The position numbers and the translations under genes are program-made. Shown here piece after piece: positions 36,885 through 45,402 of a stretch of DNA of 64,000 bases; positions within the stretch are counted from its first letter, which is position 1, and the number at the start of each line of letters is the position of its first letter. Source of the DNA: CAZSNT01 sp964607765 (GTDB lineage Bacteria; Verrucomicrobiota; Lentisphaeria; Oligosphaerales; JABHEG01); NCBI GenBank assembly GCA_964607765.1, contig CAZSNT010000031.1, positions 6,844 to 70,843 of the forward strand. The letters are read 5' to 3'. Under the pieces are notes generated by a model. That model saw nothing but the letters and a program-made list of their open reading frames with translations. It did not search any database and was not told the DNA's origin.

Positions 36885-38108
36885 ATGGACCAGGATGCCA
36901 TGGATCAGAAGCAACTGCTCAGGAATCTCATGGACAGCATGCCGGACATGATCTACTTCAAGGATCGGCAGTCTCGTTTCATCATGATGAACAAGGCCGC
37001 CGCCACCTGGCAGGGGTATGCGAGTCCGGAGGAGGCGATTGGGAAGACGGACTTCGACGACTACACGGAGGAGGACGCACGCCGGATGTTCGCGGACGAA
37101 CAGCGAATCATGGCGACCGGCGAGCCGCTTCGGGGCATCGAGGAGCATGAGACCTGGAAGAGTGGCCAGACGGCATGGGTATCCACCACGAAGATGCCTT
37201 TGCGCGATGCGGACGGCAATATCGTGGGGACCTTCGGGGTCTCGCGGGACATTACGGAACACAAGGAGGCCGAGCTGCGGGCCGCATCTCTCGCGAACGA
37301 GGTCCGGCGTATCAAGGAGGAGATGGAGAAAGATGTTCGCATGGCGGGGGAACTGCAGAAGACATTTTTCCCTCGCACGTATCCTGTGTTTCCATCCGGC
37401 GTTCCGCCATCGGAAAGCGCGGTGCAGTTCCACCATCACTACCGCGCCAGTGAGATGGTGTGCGGCGACGTCTGCTCCATCCGCCGGCTCTCGCGAACGA
37501 AATGTGGCGTTCTTCAATGCGACGTGATGGGCCACGGTGTACGGGCCGCCCTGGGCACGGCGCTCATCACGGCCATGGTCCAGGAATTCTCACGACAGAA
37601 CACGGATCCGGGCGCGTTCCTCGGTCACATGAACGAGCTGCTGTCACCGATCCTGCACCATGGCGGGATGTTCCTCTACGCCACTGCCTGCTACGCGGTC
37701 TTCGACGCATCCAGCGGCATACTGCGTGTGGCCAATGCCGGCCACCCCATCCCGATGCACTTCCGGGCGTCGGCGAACACGGTGGACTGGCTGGCGGACG
37801 ACGAAACACTGCGCGGCCCGGCCCTGGTGATCAACGAGAGCAGGCAATACGCTACCGTCGAAAAGCAGATCGACCCTGGCGATTCGGTCGTGATGTATAC
37901 CGATGGGCTCTACGAAGTGGATGGTCCCGCCAACGAGGATTTTGGCAGAGCCCGATTACTCGAGGCGGCTCGTGGGCACGTAGGTCTGTCTCTGCCCCGC
38001 CTGTTCCCCGCGCTGATGGACGACGTCTGCCGGTTTGCAGGGAAGGACGAGTTCGGCGACGATGTTTGCCTTACCGGCTTCACCTTCCACAAACCGGCTC
38101 GCGCATAG
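36885..38108 (+). CDS. PAS domain-containing PP2C/SpoIIE-type phosphatase
   Basis: This protein of 407 residues starts at the ATG at 36885 (AGGAG 8 bases upstream); the long upstream extension of the frame is spurious. A PAS domain spans about 15-130 (LMDSMPDMIYFKDRQSRFI, then GTFGVSRDITEHKEAE, the PAC end). A short coiled coil (about 130-155) leads into a SpoIIE-type serine phosphatase (about 180-405) with GDVCSIRRLS, CDVMGHGVRAALGTALI, ANAGHPIPM and YTDGLYEVDGP. The metal-binding Asp residues are present. Such proteins usually control anti-anti-sigma factors in partner-switching pathways; none is adjacent. No membrane helix, so it is cytoplasmic. Confidence 0.9.
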   Translation: MDQDAMDQKQLLRNLMDSMPDMIYFKDRQSRFIMMNKAAATWQGYASPEEAIGKTDFDDYTEEDARRMFADEQRIMATGEPLRGIEEHETWKSGQTAWVSTTKMPLRDADGNIVGTFGVSRDITEHKEAELRAASLANEVRRIKEEMEKDVRMAGELQKTFFPRTYPVFPSGVPPSESAVQFHHHYRASEMVCGDVCSIRRLSRTKCGVLQCDVMGHGVRAALGTALITAMVQEFSRQNTDPGAFLGHMNELLSPILHHGGMFLYATACYAVFDASSGILRVANAGHPIPMHFRASANTVDWLADDETLRGPALVINESRQYATVEKQIDPGDSVVMYTDGLYEVDGPANEDFGRARLLEAARGHVGLSLPRLFPALMDDVCRFAGKDEFGDDVCLTGFTFHKPARA

Positions 38109-38138
38109 GATCGACTTCGGGTCCCCTGCAGTTCGGCA

Positions 38139-39221
38139 CTAGATGCCGGGGACCTCCTCGTCGAAGACGACTGCCACTTTGCCGCAGTCGCCGCTGGCCA
38201 TGAGCGTGTAGGCATCGGCAGCGCGGTCGAGGGTGAAGCGATGCGTGATCAGCTCCTCGGGGTGGATGTTCCAGCGGACCAGCCGCTCCACGATCTCCTC
38301 CATGCGCCAGATGCTGGTCACCCACGAGCCATAGATCGTCTTCTGGTCGTGAATGATGTCGGGGCTTGGCTGGAACGCAACGTCCCCGCCCTCACCGATG
38401 AACACGATCTTGCCCCACTTGCGTGTGGCCTGGATACAAGTCAGTCGTGCGTTGGCGTTGGCGGAGCAGTCAACAGCGCGCTCGACGCCGTTGCCGTCGG
38501 TCAGGTCCCGCACTTGCTCGACATTCGCCGGCCCGGCCTCGAGGACGTGGTCGCACAGCCCGAGGCTTTTGGCCAGGTTCAGCCTGCTCTGGGCTACGTC
38601 CGTACCGATGATGCGGTTGGCGCCCATGGCCCGACACAGCATCGCGGTGGCCAGCCCGACCGGACCGAGACCTGTAATGAGCACATCGTCGTTGCCGCAG
38701 ATGCCGATCTTCTCCAGCCCTTCGTAGACCGTGCCGAAGCCGCAAGCGACCTGTGCACCGTCCGAATAGGTCAGTTCGTCGGGGAGAAGCACCAAGTCCT
38801 TCTCCTCGGCCAGGATGTAGTCGGCCATACCACCGTCCCGCTGCCATCCATAGGCCCGGCGCCATGTGTCGCTGGTGCAACTGATCATGTAGCCGCGGCG
38901 GCAGTCATTGCACACTCCGCAGCCGGAGATGTGGTAGAGAATGACGCGGTCCCCCGCCGCGAAGCGCCGACATCCAGGCCCAGCCTTCACGATCTGGCCG
39001 CATGGCTCGTGTCCGGCGATCATTCCGGGCTGGTAGCCTTCGGGGCCTTTCCCCACGTGTTCGTGATAGATGCAGCGGATGTCCGAGCCGCAGATCGTGG
39101 AGCTTTTGGTCCGCAGCAGCACTTCGCCGTGTCCAGGCTCGGGCACGGGGAACTCCCGCAGCTCAACGGTGCTGTTGCCCGGCAGAACGGCGCCCATCAT
39201 GGTCTTGGGTGTCGAGGTCAT
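38139..39221 (-). CDS. Zinc-dependent alcohol/polyol dehydrogenase (MDR family)
   Basis: This protein of 360 residues starts at the ATG at 39221 (GGAG 7 bases upstream). The catalytic zinc ligands are in STICGSDIRCIYHEH and GHEPCGQI; the structural zinc loop is CGVCNDCRRGYMISC (four Cys). The NAD-binding fold has GLGPVGLATAMLCRA. It belongs to the threonine/sorbitol dehydrogenase-like group, oxidising or reducing a sugar or polyol. Together with the upstream aldo/keto reductase and the AraC-fucosidase genes it may act in sugar catabolism. A 149-bp MITE separates it from the reductase. Confidence 0.88.
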   Translation of the reverse strand: MTSTPKTMMGAVLPGNSTVELREFPVPEPGHGEVLLRTKSSTICGSDIRCIYHEHVGKGPEGYQPGMIAGHEPCGQIVKAGPGCRRFAAGDRVILYHISGCGVCNDCRRGYMISCTSDTWRRAYGWQRDGGMADYILAEEKDLVLLPDELTYSDGAQVACGFGTVYEGLEKIGICGNDDVLITGLGPVGLATAMLCRAMGANRIIGTDVAQSRLNLAKSLGLCDHVLEAGPANVEQVRDLTDGNGVERAVDCSANANARLTCIQATRKWGKIVFIGEGGDVAFQPSPDIIHDQKTIYGSWVTSIWRMEEIVERLVRWNIHPEELITHRFTLDRAADAYTLMASGDCGKVAVVFDEEVPGI

Positions 39222-39250
39222 GTTCTTGCTCCAAGTTCGTGGTTCACAGG

Positions 39251-39419
39251 GGGGGGAGTGCAATGCTGTTAACTTCCTATTGCAGATTGCAGATTGCAGA
39301 CTGCAGATTACCAATCGACTTCCCGAGCCGTAACGAAACTGTGGTCGGAAATCTCCATTCTGCAATCTACACTCACGTGCGCCTTCCTTGGAGAAAGTCA
39401 ACAGCATTGGGGGGGAGTG
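39251..39419. mobile_element. 149-bp MITE with terminal inverted repeats and 10-bp target duplication
   Basis: The direct repeat GGGGGGAGTG at 39251-39260 and 39410-39419 flanks an element of 149 bases (39261-39409). Its ends are inverted repeats, CAATGCTGTTAACTTCC on the left against GAAAGTCAACAGCATTG on the right (17 bases, 2 mismatches). Inside, 39279-39311 is a heptamer array (CAGATTG, CAGATTG, CAGACTG, CAGATTA), and an inverted copy (TCTGCAATCT) lies near the other end. There is no ORF. It sits between the stop of the aldo/keto reductase and the start of the dehydrogenase. Confidence 0.75.
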
Positions 39420-39424
39420 TTGTC

Positions 39425-40468
39425 TCAGGCAGGTGTCACCACACCGTCCACGTCCCACAGATCTTCCCACCTCTGGTTGTCCTTCCACAGGAACACATGC
39501 CCTTTGATCAGCCGGCAGCCCCGGTCGATTGCCGCGATCGCGGCCATTTCCTGCTCGGTCAGGGGATCCGTGGTCAGGCTCCGGATATTGCTCAGGTAGT
39601 TACGCGGCGTGGTGGAGAACGGAATCGGGATCTGTCCGCGTTGCGCCGCCCACTTGGCACAGAGGGTGGCCGGGTGAATGCCGTGTCTTGCGGCGATCTC
39701 TCGCATCACCGGGTCTTCCGTGTCAACCGTATCAACCGGGGTGCGGTCTCTCTCCGGGCGGGCCGGCGAGCCGATGGGGCAGAAGCCGACCGGCACAATG
39801 CCTCTGTCCACCACATACTGGAACAGCTCGGGTTGCTGGAAGTGCGGATGCAGCTCCATCTCGTTGCAGGCCGGCCTGATGCGGCAGTCCCGGAGCAGCA
39901 AATCGAGCTTCGCGACGGTCATGTTTGACGTGCCGACATGGCGGACCAGACCGGCGTCCACCAGTCTCTCCATCTGACGCCAGGTCTTCATGAACTCCGC
40001 GTGGATGTAAGGCCTGGCGTTCGGACTGCGCGATGAGACGTCGCAGTGCGGGGGGTGGAAGTTCGGGAAGGGCCAGTGGACCAGATACAAGTCCAGGTAG
40101 TCCAGCTGCAGGTCCTCGAGCGACCGCTGACACGCCGGAACCACGTCGGCCTCGCCGTGCATGTCGTTCCACAGCTTCGAGGTGATCCAGAGATCACGCC
40201 GCGCGATCCCGTCAGCCATGACGCGCTGGAGGGATCTGCCGATCTCCACTTCGTTACCGTAGACCGCGGCGCAGTCGAAGTGACGGTATCCCACCGCAGC
40301 CGCGTCGATCACCGCTTCCGCCACGACGCCGGCAGCGACGTGGTCCGACCCAAAGGTACCCAGTCCGATCGCGGGCATCTCCGCGCCGGTGTGGAGAGTT
40401 CGGGTGGGCACCAGCGCCGGATCGACGCCGGGGGTTCGGGTTGTTTCCAGGCATGCAGTCACTGACAT
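39425..40468 (-). CDS. Aldo/keto reductase
   Basis: This protein of 347 residues starts at the ATG at 40468 (GGGAGG 5 bases upstream). The TIM-barrel AKR tetrad is visible: Asp in YRHFDCAAVYGNE, Tyr in the same segment, Lys in WITSKLW and His in LDLYLVHWPFPNF. The C-terminal NADPH-binding part has IPIPFSTTPRNYLSNI. It reduces sugar aldehydes or ketones with NADPH; the substrate is unknown. It is divergent from the AraC regulator and probably controlled by it, with the downstream dehydrogenase in the same unit unless the MITE interferes. Confidence 0.9.
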   Translation of the reverse strand: MSVTACLETTRTPGVDPALVPTRTLHTGAEMPAIGLGTFGSDHVAAGVVAEAVIDAAAVGYRHFDCAAVYGNEVEIGRSLQRVMADGIARRDLWITSKLWNDMHGEADVVPACQRSLEDLQLDYLDLYLVHWPFPNFHPPHCDVSSRSPNARPYIHAEFMKTWRQMERLVDAGLVRHVGTSNMTVAKLDLLLRDCRIRPACNEMELHPHFQQPELFQYVVDRGIVPVGFCPIGSPARPERDRTPVDTVDTEDPVMREIAARHGIHPATLCAKWAAQRGQIPIPFSTTPRNYLSNIRSLTTDPLTEQEMAAIAAIDRGCRLIKGHVFLWKDNQRWEDLWDVDGVVTPA

Positions 40469-40737
40469 CTGTGCCTCCCTTCTGCAGGTTCGGTTGGCGT
40501 TGACAGCTTTGTCTCCGGTCCATGGGGCCTGCGCCACGGGATGTGCTGTCACGATGACGACAGCCCGTGGCCGCTAATGGAGAATATAGAATTGTACTTT
40601 CGCGATCAGAAATGCATGACATTGCCAAAAAGATGGATATATTTGGCCATTCGTGTAGCGACCCGGCCTCCCCTTGCCCAGTTGGCGGCAGGCGGCGATA
40701 CAGAGGCGAGAACACCGCGAGAGACAGGGGACGGCTC
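40469..40737. promoter_or_regulatory. Divergent control region between aldo/keto reductase and AraC regulator
   Basis: The space between the two divergent starts contains the most AT-rich patch of the neighbourhood (about 40578-40655). TATAGA and TACAAT-like -10 boxes can be found on both strands but without good -35 partners, as is usual for activator-dependent promoters. The araC reading frame is open back to 40567, so part of this could be coding. Confidence 0.35.
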
Positions 40738-41640
40738 GTGGACCACTTCGGCAAAGCTCCCTTTATCTCGACCCAGATCGAGCACGGCGAGTACTACTTC
40801 CTGGATCTGGCGCCCGCACCGGACGCGGATCTGTGCGTGGTGTGCGGCGGGATCGAGACATGTGCGGCGGGATATCGGATAGACCGCCGGCAATTTCCCT
40901 ACTTCGGCCTGGAGTTCGTGAGTGCGGGGGAGGGTGAGGTGGTACTTGCCGGACGGCCGTTCCCGCTGCGTCCCGGGTTGCTGTTCGTGTATGGCCCGGA
41001 CACGGAGCACCAGATCACGTCTGCTTCGGACGCGCCATTGACCAAACACTTCGTGGATTTTTCGGGCCGGCGAGCGGCTGGTCTGCTGAACCGGCCGCCG
41101 TTCACCGACGCTCAGCCGTTGCAGGTCTCGACGCCACAAGCCATACGGCACATTCTGGACGACCTGCAGCGGGCCGGTGCTGCCAAGGCGTCCCATGCCG
41201 AGCGGGTCTGTGCCCTGCTGCTCGAGCTGCTACTCCTGCGCATCGTCGATCGGGCCGTGCCCTACCGGGAATGGAACTCACAAGCGTACGCACGCTACGA
41301 GCGCTGTCGGGCTTACATTGACGCCAACTACGCCGACCTCTGGAGTATCTCGCAGGTTGGCGGAGCTTGTGGCCTGACCGATGCCTATTTGTGCAGACTG
41401 TTCAGACGCTTCAGCCACGAGACCCCCTACGCGGCGATCACACGACTGAAGATGGCGAAGGCGGCGGACCTGCTGCTGCATTCGAGTATGCTGGTGAAAG
41501 AGGTGGCGCGCGAGGTGGGCTACATGGATCCCTACCACTTCTCGCGCGTCTTCAAGCAAGTGTATGGGCTGTCCCCGAGGAACTTCCGCCAACGTGACCA
41601 CCGCCCCCTACGCCGGCCCGACCACTACGGTGGGGCGTGA
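40738..41640 (+). CDS. AraC family transcriptional regulator
   Basis: This protein of about 300 residues has an N-terminal cupin-like ligand domain (FVSAGEGEVVLAGRPFPLRPG, VYGPDTEHQI) and a C-terminal double helix-turn-helix (about 195-290). The latter contains AYLCRLFRRFSHETPYAAI and the signature EVGYMDPYHFSRVFKQVYGL. It should sense a sugar and control the flanking genes. The frame is open to 40567; I chose the GTG at 40738 (GGGG 7 bases upstream) because it gives the usual length. An ATG at 40612 is an alternative. Confidence 0.88.
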   Translation: MDHFGKAPFISTQIEHGEYYFLDLAPAPDADLCVVCGGIETCAAGYRIDRRQFPYFGLEFVSAGEGEVVLAGRPFPLRPGLLFVYGPDTEHQITSASDAPLTKHFVDFSGRRAAGLLNRPPFTDAQPLQVSTPQAIRHILDDLQRAGAAKASHAERVCALLLELLLLRIVDRAVPYREWNSQAYARYERCRAYIDANYADLWSISQVGGACGLTDAYLCRLFRRFSHETPYAAITRLKMAKAADLLLHSSMLVKEVAREVGYMDPYHFSRVFKQVYGLSPRNFRQRDHRPLRRPDHYGGA

Positions 41641-41813
41641 CCGAACTTGGGCGGACGCTGAACCACAACGGGCGGACGCGCTCGGCGCTCGGCGAGGGTT
41701 GCTCTGTGCTCGGGTGAGTCGTGGGCTGCGATGAGATTCGACGCTGGATGCGGGTGGGCCGAGGCGCGCCTCCGCCAGGGGAGGGGATGGAATGGAATGG
41801 AATAACCCAGACA

Positions 41814-41878
41814 TTGATACTCCTGCATCAACTTCAGGATACTTGATGAACCGGCACTGCTGCCCCCATATTGATGAA
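41814..41878 (+). promoter_or_regulatory. Promoter and repeated TTGAT boxes upstream of the fucosidase
   Basis: TTGATA (41814-41819) and GATACT (41838-41843), 18 bases apart, form a plausible promoter. TTGAT also recurs at 41843 and 41871, each as TTGATGAA, giving three boxes 28-29 bases apart, with an inverted ATCAA at 41827. Such regular spacing suits a regulator binding one face of the helix. The remaining spacer from 41641 holds only an ATGGA-rich tract near 41787-41802. Confidence 0.4.
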
Positions 41879-41895
41879 AACAACGGAGTATGACC

Positions 41896-43401
41896 ATGGC
41901 AGATGGAGGCCTATTGACCGGAGCCGCCTTTGGCGGGATCTACGAACCGACTTGGGAATCGCTTGATTCCCGCACGTGCCCACAGTGGTTTCCCGATGCC
42001 AAGTTCGGCATCTTCATCCACTGGGGGCTCTACTCTGTGCCGGCCTTCGCGCCGCGCGGCACCTACGCCGAGTGGTACTGGCACGCGAAGGATGGCGACC
42101 AGACCGGGAAACACGAAGCCGCTGTCGGCCGCTCTTCGGCCACGCAGGAGTTCCACAGTCGGGTCTACGGGGATGACGTGGAGTATGCCGATTTCCGTGA
42201 CAAGTTCACCTGTGAGATGTTCGAGCCTGAGCACTGGGCCAAGGTCTTCAAGCGCAGCGGCGCCAAGTACGTCGTGCTGACCTCCAAGCACCACGACGGC
42301 TATTGCCTCTGGCCAAGCAAGGAGGCCTCGGAGAGCTTTGGAATGGCGTGGAACAGCGTCGAGTCCGGCCCCAGGCGCGACCTCGTTGGCGACCTGACCA
42401 GGGCCGTGCGCCACGAAGGCATCAGGATGGGGCTTTACTACTCCATTTGGGATTGGTTCAACCCCTGCTGGCCGGAACACGATCAGCCGACCCGCCAGGG
42501 CAAGACGTGCAACGACGTTACCCGCGCCAGATACATCCACGAAGTGATGGTCCCGCAGTTCAAGGAGATTGTGAACCGCTACCAACCCGCCCTGATCTTC
42601 TCGGACGGCGACTGGTGGATGGACGATGAGAGATGGGAAAGCAAGCCGCTACTGGCTTGGCTTTTCAACAACGCCCCGAACAAGGACGAGGTGGTCATCA
42701 ACGACCGCTGGGGCCAGGTGCGCGGGAAGCACGGCGGGTACTTCTGCACCGAATACGGGGCCGGCTTCGCCGATCCCGCCATCCTGTGGGAGGAGAACCG
42801 CGGCATCGGCAAGTCCTTCGGCTACAGCCGCGTCGAGACTCACGACGACTACAACTCCGGCGAGTTGCTCATCACCATGCTCTGCGACATCGTGTCCCGC
42901 GGCGGCAATTTTCTGCTCGACATCGGCCCGACCGCCGACGGCCGGATCCCGGTCGTGATGGAAGACCGCTTGATCCAGATCGGGGAATGGCTCGGGGTCA
43001 ACGGCGAAGCCATCTACGGCACCCAGCGCTGGAAGAAGGACTGCCAGTGGAGTGCGGGCGAGATTCGCGAATACACCAAGGAGGAATTCCACAAGAGCAT
43101 CCCGGATCCCATCATCGAAATGGCCAAGTGCCCGAGGGAAGGGCAGGCGCGCAAGGAGTGTTACTTCACCGCCAAAGGCGACGCTGTCTACGCGATGATC
43201 CCCGTGCTCCCGGACAGCGGCAGCTTCGAGATCAGGGACATTGAGCTCAGCGAGGGTTCCGAGGTCATCATGCTGGGCGTTGACGGGGAGCTCAAGGTGA
43301 CACAGAGCGGCACGGGCATCGTAGTCGAGCTACCGAAGCTCAATCCAAGCAAGCTGCCCTGCAACCACGTGTTCACGCTGAGATTGACCTTGGCAAGGTG
43401 A
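41896..43401 (+). CDS. Alpha-L-fucosidase, GH29 family
   Basis: This 501-residue glycoside hydrolase removes L-fucose from oligosaccharides by a retaining mechanism. PDAKFGIFIHWGLYSVPAF and SKHHDGYCLW are GH29 hallmarks of the TIM barrel. LIFSDGDWWMDD near residue 235 carries the likely nucleophile Asp. A C-terminal beta domain completes the protein. No signal peptide is visible, so it may act inside the cell on imported oligosaccharides. The ATG at 41896 has GGAG 7 bases upstream; the ATG at 41890 is too close to it. It follows the AraC regulator on the same strand. Fkp at 58255-61380 could use the released fucose. Confidence 0.93.
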   Translation: MADGGLLTGAAFGGIYEPTWESLDSRTCPQWFPDAKFGIFIHWGLYSVPAFAPRGTYAEWYWHAKDGDQTGKHEAAVGRSSATQEFHSRVYGDDVEYADFRDKFTCEMFEPEHWAKVFKRSGAKYVVLTSKHHDGYCLWPSKEASESFGMAWNSVESGPRRDLVGDLTRAVRHEGIRMGLYYSIWDWFNPCWPEHDQPTRQGKTCNDVTRARYIHEVMVPQFKEIVNRYQPALIFSDGDWWMDDERWESKPLLAWLFNNAPNKDEVVINDRWGQVRGKHGGYFCTEYGAGFADPAILWEENRGIGKSFGYSRVETHDDYNSGELLITMLCDIVSRGGNFLLDIGPTADGRIPVVMEDRLIQIGEWLGVNGEAIYGTQRWKKDCQWSAGEIREYTKEEFHKSIPDPIIEMAKCPREGQARKECYFTAKGDAVYAMIPVLPDSGSFEIRDIELSEGSEVIMLGVDGELKVTQSGTGIVVELPKLNPSKLPCNHVFTLRLTLAR

Positions 43402-43444
43402 GCCCCGCAATGTGATGGCGACGTGCAGACGGGGACAAGGCGTC

Positions 43445-43654
43445 ATGCCCTGCAACGGAATGCTCTACGTGCCGCCCACCTGGCCTCAGGCGGTGCCCTT
43501 ACGGATTCGCAGCATGGTGCTGGCCGGTGAGACGTTGTTCGTGTGCGGCGTACCCGATGTCGCCGATCCAGCCGATCCGCATACGGGATGGCGGCGCGCA
43601 GTATCCCGCATCAGTAGGCTTCCCCGATCCGTGGGCTCGCGATGCCATCCGTAG
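43445..43654 (+). pseudogene. Possible remnant of a PQQ-like beta-propeller protein
   Basis: The frame contains GVMPCNGMLYVPPTW and then LRIRSMVLAGETLFVCGVPD. These look like two separated blocks of large PQQ-binding-like propeller proteins common in PVC bacteria, joined by a deletion. No full domain or signal peptide is left. It lies in the 320-base gap between the fucosidase and hisF; the end of the gap is purine-rich. Assignment is from motif memory. Confidence 0.35.
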
Positions 43655-43725
43655 GAATCCCAGCACGGGCATTGCCCGCAAGCGAGGAGGAGGACGAGGA
43701 GGGCCGGGGGGAGGGGAGTCGGCCT

Positions 43726-44502
43726 TTACCACCGTCGTCTGACGATCACTCCCGCGTCTGCCAGATCGTCCTTGATCTGGCCGATCGTGTACTCGCCCGT
43801 ATGGATCATGCTGGCGATGATTGCCGCGTCCGCGTGCGCCTCGATGAAGACGTCGGCCAGGTGCTGCGGTGTGCCGCCGCCGCCTGACGCCACCACGGGA
43901 ACCCCTGTCTCGCGAGCGATCATGCCTGTCAGGTTCAGTTCGTAACCCGTGCGTGTGCCGTCTGCATCGACCGAGTTGACCACGATCTCGCCCGCGCCGA
44001 GATCCTCCGCGCGCTTGGCCCACTCGAGCGCGTCCAGGCCCGTGCGTTCGCGGAAACCGCGGATCGTGATCTCGTAGCCGCTGGGGAAGCGCGGATCGTC
44101 GGTCCGGACCGGGTCCATTCCCAGCACGATACATTGAGAGCCGAACTGCTTCGCGCCGTCCGCGATGATCTGCGGAGTCCGCACCGCCAGCGAGTTCACA
44201 CTGACCTTCTCCGCACCGGCCAGCAGCACCTCGTACATGTCGTCCAGTCTTGAGATGCCGCCGCCCACGGCAAACGGGATGCGTATGGCTTTCGCCACGT
44301 CCCGGACCATCCCGATATCGATGCCGCGACCCTCCGCACTGGCTGTGATGTCGTAGAACACGAGCTCGTCACAGCCGCCGTCGCTGTAAGCCACCGCCAT
44401 CTCAATCGGGTCGCCGAGATCGATGTTGTTCTGAAACTTGACGCCTTTGGTGACGATGCGGTTGCGCACGTCCAGGCAGGGAATGATGCGCTTTGTCAGC
44501 AT
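43726..44502 (-). CDS. hisF: Imidazole glycerol phosphate synthase cyclase subunit
   Basis: This 258-residue TIM barrel makes imidazole glycerol phosphate and AICAR from PRFAR with ammonia from HisH. RIIPCLDVRNRIVTKGV gives the catalytic Asp, FAVGGGISRLDDM and VASGGGGTPQHLAD the phosphate-binding loops, and VNSVDADGTRTGYEL the second catalytic Asp region. It overlaps hisH by 7 bases. The product AICAR links it to purine synthesis, represented by purE and purF nearby. Confidence 0.96.
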   Translation of the reverse strand: MLTKRIIPCLDVRNRIVTKGVKFQNNIDLGDPIEMAVAYSDGGCDELVFYDITASAEGRGIDIGMVRDVAKAIRIPFAVGGGISRLDDMYEVLLAGAEKVSVNSLAVRTPQIIADGAKQFGSQCIVLGMDPVRTDDPRFPSGYEITIRGFRERTGLDALEWAKRAEDLGAGEIVVNSVDADGTRTGYELNLTGMIARETGVPVVASGGGGTPQHLADVFIEAHADAAIIASMIHTGEYTIGQIKDDLADAGVIVRRRW

Positions 44503-45122
44503 TGTCCGTCCCAGTGCATGAAGTTCTCGAGCAGCCGCATCCCGATGCGGCCGGAACGCTCGGGGTGGAACTGTGTTGCTATCAGGTTCCCGCGCCCAAC
44601 CACGGAAGCGAAACAGGCGTCGGCGTAGGTCGTCTCGCCGATCACGTAGCTGCTTTCGTCCGGCTGCGGATAGTAACTGTGTACGAAGTAGAACTCACTG
44701 CCGTCCTCAATGCCGGACAGCACCGGATGCGGCCGCTGCGCCTGTACTGCATTCCAGCCCATGTGCGGGATCTTGTCGAAGTGATCCGTGGGTTGGAAAC
44801 GCGTGACCGTGCCCGGGATGATCCCCAGGCAGGCCGTGCCGCCATCCTCTTCCGAGCGGCTGAAAATGATCTGAGTGCCCAGGCAGATGCCAAGGAACGG
44901 CACGCCGTCCGAAATGACCTGGCGGATCGCGCCGTCGAGCTGCAGCCCGGACAGATCACGCATCGCTGCCCCGGCCGCGCCGACGCCCGGGAAGATGACT
45001 CTGTCCGCCGCCCGGACGGTCTGCGGATCGCTGGTCACTTCACACGCAACGCCCAAAGCCTCGATGGCGAGCCGGACACTCGTCAGGTTCCCCGCTTTGT
45101 AATCAACGACAACAACAGCCAT
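44496..45122 (-). CDS. hisH: Imidazole glycerol phosphate synthase glutaminase subunit
   Basis: This 208-residue class I glutamine amidotransferase supplies ammonia to HisF. VVDYKAGNLTSV opens the fold, FLGICLGTQIIFSRS has the nucleophile Cys, and ATQFHPERSGRIG the His/Glu pair. The ATG at 45122 (GGAG 7 bases upstream) is chosen; the longer frame upstream is non-homologous. A promoter is visible at 45157-45185. Confidence 0.96.
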   Translation of the reverse strand: MAVVVVDYKAGNLTSVRLAIEALGVACEVTSDPQTVRAADRVIFPGVGAAGAAMRDLSGLQLDGAIRQVISDGVPFLGICLGTQIIFSRSEEDGGTACLGIIPGTVTRFQPTDHFDKIPHMGWNAVQAQRPHPVLSGIEDGSEFYFVHSYYPQPDESSYVIGETTYADACFASVVGRGNLIATQFHPERSGRIGMRLLENFMHWDGQC

Positions 45123-45156
45123 AGCGCCGCTCCACCACTCATCAGCAAAAGGCTTG

Positions 45157-45185
45157 ACTTTAGCCTGCCGCAGGGCGCTTTTCAA
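45157..45185 (-). promoter_or_regulatory. Promoter of hisH-hisF
   Basis: Minus strand: TTGAAA (45185-45180), 17 bases, TAAAGT (45162-45157), ending 34 bases before the hisH start codon. The rest of the spacer to purE (45186-45402) has a purine-rich tract with repeated AAAGTGAGGGG-like segments and no gene. Confidence 0.5.
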
Positions 45186-45402
45186 CGATTGTGCGACGTG
45201 TGTTGAACAAAGTGAGGGGAACGAAGTGTGAGGGGCGCGAGGGGGGTGAGGAGGAGGGGAGCAAAGTGGGCCCCCACGTTCTCGTGCCGAGGCCGCGCAT
45301 CCGTTGGCCGGCTCTGCCTTCTGTTGGAGCGGCATCCTGCATCACTCCGGATTGAATATTGCCGATCCCATCCTATTGTTTGCAACTCGGAAGCGTTACA
45401 TC

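Noticed and set aside
45186..45402. N-terminal extensions of hisH and purE frames through the purine-rich spacer
   Set aside because: Both frames are low-complexity there, and internal starts give canonical protein lengths.
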